Below are positions 24,925-33,327 of a stretch of 64,000 nucleotides of DNA, piece after piece; the stretch's first letter is position 1, and the number at the start of each line of letters is the position of its first letter. The DNA comes from CAZMGV01 sp964565925. Lineage in GTDB: Bacteria; JAGRBM01; JAHCIT01. A program made the translations under genes and the position numbers. Location: assembly GCA_964565925.1 (NCBI GenBank), contig CAZMGV010000001.1, forward strand, positions 186,001 to 250,000, given 5' to 3'. Below the pieces are notes generated by a model that had not been told where the DNA came from, searched no databases, and saw nothing but the letters and a program-made list of their open reading frames with translations.

Positions 24925-26775
24925 CTACCTCCGAGCCGCTATTTCGTTGCGGCAAAACGCGATGAACTCATCGATTGTCTGCGGCTGAAGCTGTACTTTT
25001 CCGCGACCCCGCGGAGCGACCTTGCCCTCAGCCATTTCCCGGTCACCGGTTACCAGGACGTAGGGGACCTTACGGACCTGCGCCTCCCGGACCTTATAGT
25101 TCAACTTCTCGTTACGCAGGTCGGCCTCTGCTCTTATACCTGCTTCCTTAAGTCGCTTCAATACAGTTTGCGCGTAGTCGTCCTGGGCGTTGGTAATGGT
25201 GGCAATCACCGCCTGTACCGGGGACAGCCACAGGGGGAACGCTCCCGCGTAATGCTCCACCAGAATGCCGAAAAACCGCTCCACGGACCCGTAAATGGCC
25301 CGGTGGATCATGATCGGGCGGACTTTCGCCCCGGTCGAATCGGTAAAGTTCAGCTCGAACCGTTCCGGTAGATTAAAATCGACCTGGACCGTCGAGCACT
25401 GCCAGAGACGGCCGATGGAGTCCCGGATCTTGATGTCGATCTTGGGCCCGTAGAAGGCGCCACCCCCCTGATCCACGACGAACTTGATGCTCCGGTCTTT
25501 GAGGACCTTCTCGAGTGCCGCTTCGGCCTTGTCCCAGACGGCAACCTCGCCCACGAACTTCGGCGGCCGGGTTGAGAGGTTCACCTCGAAATCAGTGAAC
25601 CCGAACGTGCCCAGCACCTCGGTCATGAGGTCGAGGATGGCATTCACTTCCTGTTCGATCTGGTCTTCGCGGCAGAAAATATGCGCGTCGTCCTGCGTAA
25701 ATCCGCGCACGCGCATGAGACCGTGCAGTACGCCGCTGCGTTCATACCGGTAAACCGTGCCCAGTTCCGCATACCGGAGCGGCAGATCCCGGTAGCTGCG
25801 CATCTGCGACCGGTAAATGAGTACATGGAACGGGCAGTTCATCGGCTTCAGCTGGTACATCTCGTCTTCGACTTCGATCGGCCGGAACATGTTCTCGGCG
25901 TAGAAGCCCGTGTGACCGGAGGTATTCCAGAGATTCAGATTTCCCACATGCGGTGAATATACGAAGTCGTAGCCCTGCTTCTGGCACAGGTCTTTCAGAT
26001 AATCTTCCAGCGTCTTCCTGATCATGGCCCCGTTCGGGTGCCAGAGAATCAGTCCCGCGCCGGAAAACTCGGGCTGGATCGAGAAAAGGTCGAGTTCCTT
26101 GCCGAGCTTGCGGTGATCGCGCTTTTCAGCCTCTTCGAGCCGCTTCACATAGGCGTCCAGTTCGGCTTTCGTCGCGAACGCCGTCCCGTAGACGCGCTGG
26201 AGCATCTTGTTCTTTTCGTCGCCGCGCCAGTAGGCGCCGGCCAGCTTCATCAGCTTGAACTCGCGCAGTTCCCCGGTGCCCTTGACATGCGGGCCGGTGC
26301 AGAGGTCGATGAACTCGCCCTGCGAATAGGCGCTGATCACTTCGCCTTCGGGGATGCCCTTGATGATCTCGACCTTGTAGTGCTGCTTGAGGCCCTCGAA
26401 CAGTTTGATGGCCTCATCGCGCGGCATCTCCCTGCGCGCGATCGGGTCGTTGCGCTTCACGATCTCGCGCATCCGGGCTTCCATCTTCTCGAGGTCTTCC
26501 GGCGTGAACGGCCGGTCATAGTCGAAGTCGTAGTAGAAGCCGGTATCGATGGCCGGACCGATGGTGATCTGGATACCGGGGAACAGCTCGCTGGCCGCCT
26601 GCGCTAGCAGGTGGGAGGTCGAGTGACGGAGCGTGTCGAGCCCCTCCGGTGAACCGTAGTCCACTTCGCGCCCGTCGGTGAGAATGCCTTTTGCCGGATC
26701 CTGTTTCGCCATCAACAAAAAACGGGGACCCTGTGCGGCAATCCCCGTACTCCTCTTCGATTGCTGCTTCGTCAT
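24925..26775 (-). CDS. thrS: Threonyl-tRNA synthetase lacking the N-terminal TGS domain
   Basis: A 616-residue class II synthetase. The editing domain begins unusually early with RHSTSHLLAQA (HxxxH, near residue 50), and the sequence before it is too short for the TGS domain of about 60 residues that starts most bacterial ThrRS. The catalytic zinc site is intact: Cys in PMNCPFH, His in HGLMRVRGFTQDDAH, and a later His in PIMIHRAIYGS. The anticodon-binding domain ends FIAFCRNEIAARR. Start choice lies between 26775 and an internal ATG 63 bases on; neither restores TGS. The stop TAG is followed within six bases by the proposed infC start. It lies 40 bases after tRNA-Val and may share its transcript. 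Confidence 0.96.
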   Translation of the reverse strand: MTKQQSKRSTGIAAQGPRFLLMAKQDPAKGILTDGREVDYGSPEGLDTLRHSTSHLLAQAASELFPGIQITIGPAIDTGFYYDFDYDRPFTPEDLEKMEARMREIVKRNDPIARREMPRDEAIKLFEGLKQHYKVEIIKGIPEGEVISAYSQGEFIDLCTGPHVKGTGELREFKLMKLAGAYWRGDEKNKMLQRVYGTAFATKAELDAYVKRLEEAEKRDHRKLGKELDLFSIQPEFSGAGLILWHPNGAMIRKTLEDYLKDLCQKQGYDFVYSPHVGNLNLWNTSGHTGFYAENMFRPIEVEDEMYQLKPMNCPFHVLIYRSQMRSYRDLPLRYAELGTVYRYERSGVLHGLMRVRGFTQDDAHIFCREDQIEQEVNAILDLMTEVLGTFGFTDFEVNLSTRPPKFVGEVAVWDKAEAALEKVLKDRSIKFVVDQGGGAFYGPKIDIKIRDSIGRLWQCSTVQVDFNLPERFELNFTDSTGAKVRPIMIHRAIYGSVERFFGILVEHYAGAFPLWLSPVQAVIATITNAQDDYAQTVLKRLKEAGIRAEADLRNEKLNYKVREAQVRKVPYVLVTGDREMAEGKVAPRGRGKVQLQPQTIDEFIAFCRNEIAARR

Positions 26776-26815
26776 CCCTGGCCCCTACCAACGGGCCGCG
26801 AGGAGGAAGAAACTT

Positions 26816-26890
26816 TGGTAGGCGCAGGCGGTCTCGAACCGCCGACCTTTACCGTGTCAAGGTAACGCTCTACCCCTGAGCTATGCGCCT
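26816..26890 (-). tRNA. tRNA-Val, anticodon GAC
   Basis: Minus-strand cloverleaf: acceptor AGGCGCA/TGCGCCT, D arm GCTC/GAGC, anticodon stem TTACC/GGTAA around TTGACAC (anticodon GAC), T stem GGCGG/CCGCC with TTCGAGA. Discriminator A and an encoded CCA end the gene at 26816, 40 bases before thrS. Confidence 0.97.
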
Positions 26891-26944
26891 ATGGACTGTG
26901 CTGTCTGACCGGCAAAAACCCCTGAAGGTTTCCGCCGGGCGGGC

Positions 26945-26973
26945 AAGGTAGAGTGCGGGACACGGAGGGTCAA
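26945..26973 (-). promoter_or_regulatory. Candidate promoter upstream of tRNA-Val/thrS
   Basis: Minus-strand TTGACC and TACCTT are separated by 17 bases, 55 bases upstream of tRNA-Val. The same TACCTT -10 hexamer occurs in the candidate dnaK promoter. A small GAAACC/GGGGTTT hairpin with Ts lies between this site and the tRNA and could instead be the cinA terminator, which weakens the call. Confidence 0.35.
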
Positions 26974-26990
26974 GATGCCCTTCAGATTCC

Positions 26991-28283
26991 TTAGGCCTTC
27001 TCTTCCAGAGGCGTCATTTCAGTCTTGTTGCCGTCGACGGGGAGCCCCAGGAGCTGCCTGCGGAGCATATCCAGGGCGGTCATGGCGGTGATCTGGCGGA
27101 CCTGGTGGCGGTTGCCGGGGAAGAATATCTTCCGCACGAACGTACCGGTCGGGGTCGCGAGCCCCACAAAGACTGTCCCAACCGGTTTCTGCGGCGAGCC
27201 GCCGGTGGGCCCGGCAATACCGGTGGCGGAAAGCGCGAACCGGGACCCGGAAATCTTGCGCGCCCCTTCGGCCATGGCGCGGGCGCACGATTCGCTCACG
27301 GCGCCGTGCTCGTTTAGCAATGCCTCGCTCACGCCGAGCACTTCCTTCTTCGAAGTATTCGTATAGGTGACGAAGCTCCGGTCGAAATATTCCGATGACC
27401 CGGGGACCGACGTCAGCATCTGGCCGATCATGCCGCCGGTGCAGCTTTCGGCGAGCGAAATCTTCGCCTTTTCCATTCTGAGCAGTTCGCCGACGGCTTC
27501 TTCCATCGACTGGCCTTCGGAGAAGATATAGGGCCCGAGCCGCTTGAATACTTCCTTGGACGCGGCCTTGAGCCCCGCCTTTGCGGCCGCGATATCGGAG
27601 CCCTTCACGGTGAGCTTCACCTGGATTTCCGGGAAGTGCGCCCGGAAGCCCAGCTTCACACCGGGGAACATCTCCTCCAGCCCGGCCAGTATTTCATCCA
27701 CTTTCGATTCGGGCAGACCGTTAGTACGCAGCACCTTCACGTCGAAGACGGTCTTCTCGGGGCGGAGTTTTTCGAGCCGGGGGAGCACCTGCTCGGTGAA
27801 CATTTTTTTCATCTCGGACGGTACGCCTGGCATGAAGAAGAACTGCGTGTGACCGATCCGCATCGTGAAACCGGGTGCCGTACCGACCGGGTTCACCAGT
27901 ACTTCGGAGGTCTCGGGCAGCATCGCCTGCTTGCGGTTATTTTCCGGCATCGGACGGCCGCGCGCGGCCCACATCATCTGCATCCGGTCGAGCGCCGCCT
28001 GGTCCAGCTTGAGACCGCAGGCGGCGACTTTCGAGGCGATCTCGGTCGTGAGGTCGTCCACCGTCGGCCCGAGACCGCCCGTGCAGACGCAGACATCTGC
28101 CCGCGCCCCGATCTCCCGGAAGGCGCTCTCCAGATCGCCCCGGTCGTCGCCCACGGTCGTATGCCGGGTGACGTCGAACCCCTGCGTGCCGAGTTGCTCG
28201 GCCAGCCACGCCGCGTTGGAATCCACGATCTGCCCGGTGAGCACTTCGTCGCCGGTGGACAGCACTTCGCACTTGAGACTCAT
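26991..28283 (-). CDS. cinA: CinA: ADP-ribose pyrophosphatase / NMN deamidase
   Basis: A 430-residue two-domain protein. The N-terminal MoCF-like domain starts KCEVLSTGDEVLTGQIVDSNAAWLA and contains TGGLGPTVDDLT; the C-terminal PncC domain has SLAESCTGGMIGQMLTSVPGSS and FALSATGIAGPTGG, the NMN amidohydrolase site. It salvages pyridine nucleotides. The frame extends upstream, but the ATG at 28283 matches the family start. It follows pgpA by 38 bases, an order common in deltaproteobacterial-type genomes, though recA, often next, is absent. Confidence 0.94.
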   Translation of the reverse strand: MSLKCEVLSTGDEVLTGQIVDSNAAWLAEQLGTQGFDVTRHTTVGDDRGDLESAFREIGARADVCVCTGGLGPTVDDLTTEIASKVAACGLKLDQAALDRMQMMWAARGRPMPENNRKQAMLPETSEVLVNPVGTAPGFTMRIGHTQFFFMPGVPSEMKKMFTEQVLPRLEKLRPEKTVFDVKVLRTNGLPESKVDEILAGLEEMFPGVKLGFRAHFPEIQVKLTVKGSDIAAAKAGLKAASKEVFKRLGPYIFSEGQSMEEAVGELLRMEKAKISLAESCTGGMIGQMLTSVPGSSEYFDRSFVTYTNTSKKEVLGVSEALLNEHGAVSESCARAMAEGARKISGSRFALSATGIAGPTGGSPQKPVGTVFVGLATPTGTFVRKIFFPGNRHQVRQITAMTALDMLRRQLLGLPVDGNKTEMTPLEEKA

Positions 28284-28321
28284 TGGTTCACTCTCCGCAA
28301 AGAGATTTCCGGTCCTTGACG

Positions 28322-28870
28322 TCAGGACCAGAACGCCGCGGGCAGGTAACCCGCGCGGCAAAGATACCCGAGCAGTTGCAGGCAAAGAAATGCCCAGATG
28401 CCTGCAAAAACGTCATCGAGCACAACGGCGTGGCTGCCCTCGGCCTGCCGGTCGAAGATCCGGCAGGGCCAGGGCTTCGTGATATCGAACAGCCTGAACA
28501 GGCCCAAGCCCACCCCCAGCGTCCAGATGTTCACGGGGACAAGGATCATCGTGACCAGAAAGCCGACGAACTCGTCAATAACGATATCGGTTGAGTCGTG
28601 CGTCTGGAACAGCGGATCGCAGACGCTGATCGCCCAGACTCCGGCGAAATAGAAGCCGACGAGAGCCACCAGATAGGGAACGATCGGCAGGTGGCTCAGG
28701 CCGAAGTACCAGAGCGGCGCCGTGGCGAAGGTGCCCCAGGTGCCAGGTGCCACCGGCAGGTGACCCGAGAATCCGACGGTTCCGATAATATGGGCGATCC
28801 AGTCCGCTGCGGAGCGGTGGGGGATCGGCTTCACGGGTGTGCGGTTCGGCATCTCGGTTTCGTTTAGCAC
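28322..28870 (-). CDS. pgpA: Phosphatidylglycerophosphatase A
   Basis: A 182-residue inner-membrane protein with three to four hydrophobic segments. The PgpA signature is clear: GTVGFSGHLPVAPGTWGT near residue 32, DIVIDEFVGFLVTM with the catalytic acidic residues near 95, and SHAVVLDDVFAGIWAFL near 145. It dephosphorylates phosphatidylglycerol phosphate in phospholipid synthesis. The start is GTG at 28870 or ATG at 28852; neither has a strong ribosome binding site. Confidence 0.93.
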   Translation of the reverse strand: MLNETEMPNRTPVKPIPHRSAADWIAHIIGTVGFSGHLPVAPGTWGTFATAPLWYFGLSHLPIVPYLVALVGFYFAGVWAISVCDPLFQTHDSTDIVIDEFVGFLVTMILVPVNIWTLGVGLGLFRLFDITKPWPCRIFDRQAEGSHAVVLDDVFAGIWAFLCLQLLGYLCRAGYLPAAFWS

Positions 28871-28995
28871 GCCTCAACCACCGTTTGAACATGGCAACTG
28901 TCACATTGGACATAAATCGGGATATTTCCGACCGCCGGGAACGGTTGAACTCCTTGTCCGCAATTGCCTAGAAACACCGCTGGGAGAACCTGACC

Positions 28996-29787
28996 GTGAC
29001 CACTCCACTGATACTTGTCGAGAAAACCCCCACCGGCGTCGTGACACTGGCGCTCAATCGCCCGCAGAGCCTCAACGCCATGACGGCGGAACTGGGAGAC
29101 GCCCTTATTCACCAGATTCAGGAAGTGAAAAACGATCCGGCCGTGAGGGCCGTCGTGCTTACCGGCGTCGGCAAGGCGTTCTCCGCCGGCGGCGACCTCA
29201 AGATGATCGAGGAAAACGGCCGGCGCTCGATCATGGACAACCGCACCTACATGAAAGAGTTCTACAAGCGGTACCTGACGATCCGCGATATCCCGGTCCC
29301 GACGATCGCCGCCTTCAACGGCGCGGCTATCGGTGCAGGCCTGTGCATCGGACTCGCGTGCGATATCCGGATCGCCTCCGATGACGCCAAGCTGGCGCTC
29401 AACTTCGTGAAACTGGGCCTGCACCCCGGCATGGGAGCCACCTGGTCGCTACCGCGCCTCATCGGCATGCAGGCGGCCTCCGACCTGCTGTTCACCGGCC
29501 GTACGCTGACCGCCGACGAGGCGCTGCGTATGGGCCTCGTCGCCCGGGTCGTACCCAAGGACCACATCCTGCTCGAAGCGATGAAGATGGCCGAGGAGAT
29601 CGCACACCAGGCGCCGGTCGCCGTGAAGCTGACCAAGAAGGCGCTCCAGCAGTCGGAGTTCTGCTCCCTCGACCAGCAACTCGACTTCGAAGCGATCCAG
29701 CAGTCAGTCACCTTCTCGACGGAAGATTTCCGCGAAGGCATCAAGAGCGTGATCGAGAAACGCCCCGCGAAGTTCAACGGAAAGTAA
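28996..29787 (+). CDS. Enoyl-CoA hydratase/isomerase family protein
   Basis: A 263-residue crotonase-fold enzyme. NRPQSLNAM opens the fold, GVGKAFSAGGDLKMIEE gives the first oxyanion-hole backbone, and FNGAAIGAGLCIGLACDIRIAS the second. At the positions of the two catalytic Glu residues of crotonase, one acidic residue seems absent (HPGMGATWSLPRLIG carries no Glu), so an isomerase- or other-type activity is possible. GTG start with GGGAGA upstream. It lies four bases before rph and is probably cotranscribed with it. Confidence 0.88.
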   Translation: MTTPLILVEKTPTGVVTLALNRPQSLNAMTAELGDALIHQIQEVKNDPAVRAVVLTGVGKAFSAGGDLKMIEENGRRSIMDNRTYMKEFYKRYLTIRDIPVPTIAAFNGAAIGAGLCIGLACDIRIASDDAKLALNFVKLGLHPGMGATWSLPRLIGMQAASDLLFTGRTLTADEALRMGLVARVVPKDHILLEAMKMAEEIAHQAPVAVKLTKKALQQSEFCSLDQQLDFEAIQQSVTFSTEDFREGIKSVIEKRPAKFNGK

Positions 29788-29791
29788 TACT

Positions 29792-30526
29792 ATGGGAACC
29801 CGAATCGAAGGCCGTGTCGACGGACGCAAGGCGGACCAACTCCGGCCGATCAACATCACTCGCAGATACACCATCCACGCCGCCGGCAGCGTGCTGATCG
29901 AATGCGGCCTCACGAAAGTGATCTGCACGGCGACCGTCGAGGACGACATCCCGCGTTTTCTCAAGGGGAAAGGCGAAGGCTGGGTAACCGCCGAATACGG
30001 CATGCTCCCCGGCGCCACCCACACGCGCTCCGACCGCGAGGCCGCCAAGGGCAAGCAGTCGGGCCGGACGGTGGAAATCCAGCGGCTCATCGGCCGGGCG
30101 CTGCGTGCCTCCACCGACTTCAAAAAGCTTGGCGAGCGGTCGATCCGGATCGACTGTGACGTCATTCAGGCCGACGGCGGAACGCGCTGCGCGTCGATCA
30201 CCGGCGCGTGGATCGCTCTGCGCGACGCAGTTACCAAACTGGTCGCGGACAATCCCGGCATGCCGCCGCTGGAAGAGATCCTCGTCGACCATGTGGCCGC
30301 TGTGAGCGTCGGGCTGCTCAAGGGCGCCCCGTCGCTCGACCTCTGCTACGCGGAAGACTCCACGGCCGAAGTCGATATGAACATCATCGCTACCGGCAAG
30401 GGCAAGCTGGTCGAGGTGCAGGGAACGGCCGAACACGGCACCTTCTCGCGGCAGGAGATGGACGCGCTGCTCGATCTGGGTCTCAAGGGCTGCGCCGAAC
30501 TGTGCGTGCTCCAGAAGAATGCATGA
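29792..30526 (+). CDS. rph: Ribonuclease PH
   Basis: A 244-residue phosphorolytic 3'-5' exoribonuclease that trims tRNA 3' ends. It shows the family sequence RPINITRRYTIHAAGSVLIECG near the start, GWVTAEYGMLPGATHTRSDRE with phosphate-binding residues, RSIRIDCDVIQADGGTRCASITGA, and DLCYAEDSTAEVDMN. All tRNAs in this window encode CCA, so its role would be in trimming beyond CCA. GGAAAG lies eight bases before the ATG. Its stop overlaps the start of the next gene (ATGA). Confidence 0.97.
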   Translation: MGTRIEGRVDGRKADQLRPINITRRYTIHAAGSVLIECGLTKVICTATVEDDIPRFLKGKGEGWVTAEYGMLPGATHTRSDREAAKGKQSGRTVEIQRLIGRALRASTDFKKLGERSIRIDCDVIQADGGTRCASITGAWIALRDAVTKLVADNPGMPPLEEILVDHVAAVSVGLLKGAPSLDLCYAEDSTAEVDMNIIATGKGKLVEVQGTAEHGTFSRQEMDALLDLGLKGCAELCVLQKNA

Positions 30527-31134
30527 CCGTCCGAAAGCTTCTCGTCGCCACGACCAATAGAGGGAAGATCCGCGAATTCACCGATCTCCTGACGCCGCTC
30601 GGTATCGAGGTCGTTTCGCCGGCCGATTTCAGAGAACCCGCTCCGGCAGTGGAAGAAACCGGCCGGACGTTCGAGGAAAACGCCGCCCTCAAGGCGCGTG
30701 CCTATGCTGCTCACTATAAACTTCCCGCGCTGGCCGATGACTCCGGCCTCTCGGTCGACGCCCTGAACGGCGCACCGGGCGTCTACAGCGCGCGCTATGC
30801 AGGTGCGGACGCCACCGATGCGGCAAATGTCACAAAACTTCTGGATGCCTTGAAAGACGTGCCCGATGCAAAACGGCAGGGGGCGTTCGTCTGCGTGCTG
30901 TGTCTCGCACTACCGGGAGGCAGCAGCGAAAAACTGTTCCGCGGCGAGTGCCAGGGGATAATCGCCCGCGAACCCAAGGGCACCGGCGGTTTCGGCTACG
31001 ACCCGGTGTTCATTCACCCCGGATTCGGCGGCCGTTCGTTCGCGGAAGCGACCAAAGACGAGAAGAACCGGGTCAGTCACCGCGGCGAGGCGGTGAGGAA
31101 ATTTCTCGCCTCTGCCGCGCAATTGATCGCCTGA
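30523..31134 (+). CDS. rdgB: XTP/dITP pyrophosphatase (RdgB/HAM1)
   Basis: A 203-residue house-cleaning nucleotidase that hydrolyses non-canonical purine triphosphates such as dITP and XTP. Motifs: LLVATTNRGKIREF at the N-terminus, TFEENAALKARAYAA, LPALADDSGLSVDALNGAPGVYSARYAG with the metal-binding acids, and GTGGFGYDPVFIHPGFG near the C-terminus. The ATG at 30523 overlaps the rph stop by four bases; rph-rdgB is a widespread gene pair. Confidence 0.97.
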   Translation: MTVRKLLVATTNRGKIREFTDLLTPLGIEVVSPADFREPAPAVEETGRTFEENAALKARAYAAHYKLPALADDSGLSVDALNGAPGVYSARYAGADATDAANVTKLLDALKDVPDAKRQGAFVCVLCLALPGGSSEKLFRGECQGIIAREPKGTGGFGYDPVFIHPGFGGRSFAEATKDEKNRVSHRGEAVRKFLASAAQLIA

Positions 31135-31406
31135 TTTTCCGCCAATCTTCCGGCGCGTGCAGATGACACCGGAATCACCCCGGTTGTACCGAACTTTCAC
31201 GGTAAAAATCGTGTAACAGGAACGTTAATACCCGCTGAATTCGCAGGGTATTCCGCCATTATATCAACGACTTGAGAGCACATTCCGGAGGCCATTTCCG
31301 GGGCCGCCACGGGACCGCACAGGGAGTGCGCGTCTTACCGGAAAGGAGGATGATGCTTAACTAGATCGCTCATCCGCACACGTGCGCCCTGCCAAGGATC
31401 CTGTCT

Positions 31407-33038
31407 ATGAAAGTTCTCCTCGTCTATCCCGAATTCCCGATCACCTACTGGGGTTTCCAGTACGGACTCAAACTCGCAGGGAAAAAATCCGCCCTGCCGC
31501 CGCTCGGTCTTATCTCGCTGGCCGCCCTGCTCCCCAAATCGTGGGAGATCCGGCTCGTCGACCTGAACATCGAACCGCTGCCTGAGGCCGACCTCGAATG
31601 GGCCGACATCGTTTTCGTAGGCGGCATGCGCGTGCAGGGTGCGTCGATCCACGATGTGATCGCCCGGGCCCGCAAGGCCGGACGCCGGGTCGCCGTGGGC
31701 GGACCCGCCCCGACCACCGCTCCGGAGGAATACCCGGACGCCGACATTGTCTTCTGCGGCGAGGCCGAAGGCCGGATCGCGCAGCTTGAAGTGGCGATCG
31801 AGGCGGCAAAAACCTGTCCGGATCACTACGTACTGACACCCAGCGGCGACCGGCCCAGCGTGCAGCTTGTTCCGACACCGAGATACGACCTGCTGAAGCG
31901 CAAGCATTACCGTTCGATGAGTATCCAGTATTCGCGCGGCTGCCCGTTCCAGTGCGAGTTCTGCGACATCATCGAGATTTTCGGCCGCGTCCCCCGCGTC
32001 AAGACGACGGACCAGATACTCGCCGAGATGGACGCCCTCTATGACGGCGGCTACCGCGGCTCGCTCTTTTTCGTGGACGACAACTTCATCGGCAACAAGG
32101 CGACGGCCAAACAGTTGCTGCCCGTAGTCGCCCAGTGGCAGAAGGATCGCGGCCATCCGTTCGATCTCTATACGGAGGCGAGCGTGAACCTCGCGGCCGA
32201 TCCCGAACTGATCAAGCTGATGACGGAGGCGGGCTTCACGTCGGTGTTCCTCGGGATTGAGAGCCCGTCGCCCGAAGCGCTCAAGGCGGCCAAGAAATAT
32301 CAGAACGTGAACGTCGATCTGCCGCAGGCCATCGACCGGCTCACCCGGTCCGGCCTGCAGGTGATGGGCGGTTTCATCGTGGGCCTCGACCAGGATACGC
32401 CCGACGTGTTCGATGCGCAGCGCGAGTTCATCAACAGCTCCCCCGTCGCGCTCTCGATGGTGGGCCTGCTGATCGCCCTGCCCGGCACGGGCCTGTGGCG
32501 CCGGTTGGAGCGCGAGGGCAGGATGCGCGAACAGACCACCGGCGACCAGTTCGGCCGGCCCAACTTCGTCCCCGCGATGGACGAAGAGACACTGCTCAGG
32601 GGTTACCGGCAACTGCTGGCGGATATCTATTCGGTGGACGCCTACTACGACCGGTGCGAGGCGTTCATCGAGCGCACACCGCCCGCCCCCGGGCGCAAAT
32701 CGGATTTCCGCGAGGCGATGATCCTTTTCCGGACGGCGTGGACCGCCGGACGGCCCGGCAGGCACGGCTGGCGGTTCTGGCGGCTGATGCTGAAGGCAAC
32801 CTTCCAGGCTCCGCACACCTTCGGCGCCTGCGTCGGAATGGCGGTCATGGGCGAACACTTGATCCGCTACACGAAAGAGGAAGTGCTGCCCCGGCTCGAC
32901 CTCGCCATCGAGGCGGTCCAGCGCGAAAAAGCCATCGCGGCCAAAGCCGTCCGTTCAGAGATCAGCCCGGCAACTCCGTGGGTCATGCCCGGCGCTGCGA
33001 CGGCTGCAGGTGCGACGAGAGCGGGGCCGGTGGCATAA
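31407..33038 (+). CDS. B12-binding radical SAM protein (DUF4070 / HpnP-type)
   Basis: A 543-residue class-B radical SAM protein. A cobalamin-binding Rossmann domain covers about residues 1-140 (MKVLLVYPEFP; WADIVFVGGMRVQ), without the DxHxxG motif, as usual in this group. The radical SAM cluster motif CPFQCEFCD is near residue 180, followed by FFVDDNFIGNK and TSVFLGIESPSPEALK. The C-terminal DUF4070-type region and overall layout resemble HpnP, the hopanoid C-2 methylase, from memory. Methylation of an unactivated carbon, perhaps on a lipid, is the likely chemistry; the substrate is inferred only. It is monocistronic, with a 272-base upstream region. HpnI-, HpnK- and HpnA-like genes elsewhere in the window make a hopanoid link plausible. 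Confidence 0.85.
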   Translation: MKVLLVYPEFPITYWGFQYGLKLAGKKSALPPLGLISLAALLPKSWEIRLVDLNIEPLPEADLEWADIVFVGGMRVQGASIHDVIARARKAGRRVAVGGPAPTTAPEEYPDADIVFCGEAEGRIAQLEVAIEAAKTCPDHYVLTPSGDRPSVQLVPTPRYDLLKRKHYRSMSIQYSRGCPFQCEFCDIIEIFGRVPRVKTTDQILAEMDALYDGGYRGSLFFVDDNFIGNKATAKQLLPVVAQWQKDRGHPFDLYTEASVNLAADPELIKLMTEAGFTSVFLGIESPSPEALKAAKKYQNVNVDLPQAIDRLTRSGLQVMGGFIVGLDQDTPDVFDAQREFINSSPVALSMVGLLIALPGTGLWRRLEREGRMREQTTGDQFGRPNFVPAMDEETLLRGYRQLLADIYSVDAYYDRCEAFIERTPPAPGRKSDFREAMILFRTAWTAGRPGRHGWRFWRLMLKATFQAPHTFGACVGMAVMGEHLIRYTKEEVLPRLDLAIEAVQREKAIAAKAVRSEISPATPWVMPGAATAAGATRAGPVA

Positions 33039-33129
33039 GGATCACCACCCGAAAATCTGTCTCTTGAAAACAGGACAAATCGCCTGAAACCTGTTCAGTT
33101 CCCGCTGGTTAGCTGGCGAAACGGGTAAA

Positions 33130-33162
33130 TTGACTGCCTAGTCAACCCATTTCTGGTATGTT
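33130..33162 (+). promoter_or_regulatory. Candidate promoter with overlapping inverted repeat for tRNA-Pro(TGG)
   Basis: TGG-TATGTT forms an extended -10 box at 33154-33162, 18 bases before the tRNA. TTGACTGCCTAGTCAA at 33130-33145 is a perfect six-base inverted repeat with a four-base spacer that also contains a -35-like TTGACT, but 21 bases from the -10, so it may be an operator rather than a -35 box. Confidence 0.4.
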
Positions 33163-33180
33163 AAACGCTCCTTTCCAAAT

Positions 33181-33256
<76 letters not shown>

Positions 33257-33327
33257 CACCTCTGGTCCCGGAATTACAGAAGCCGGGAGGCCTCAGGGGT
33301 GCCTGAAGCCGGGAAAGGACTCTGGTT

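Noticed and set aside
31135..31406. Cobalamin riboswitch before the B12-radical SAM gene
   Set aside because: I looked for the B12-box and the conserved core, but only isolated fragments (CCTGCC, GCCACGGG) are present. A minimal ATG-ATG-CTT-AAC-TAG frame after AAAGGAGG exists but is too short to interpret.
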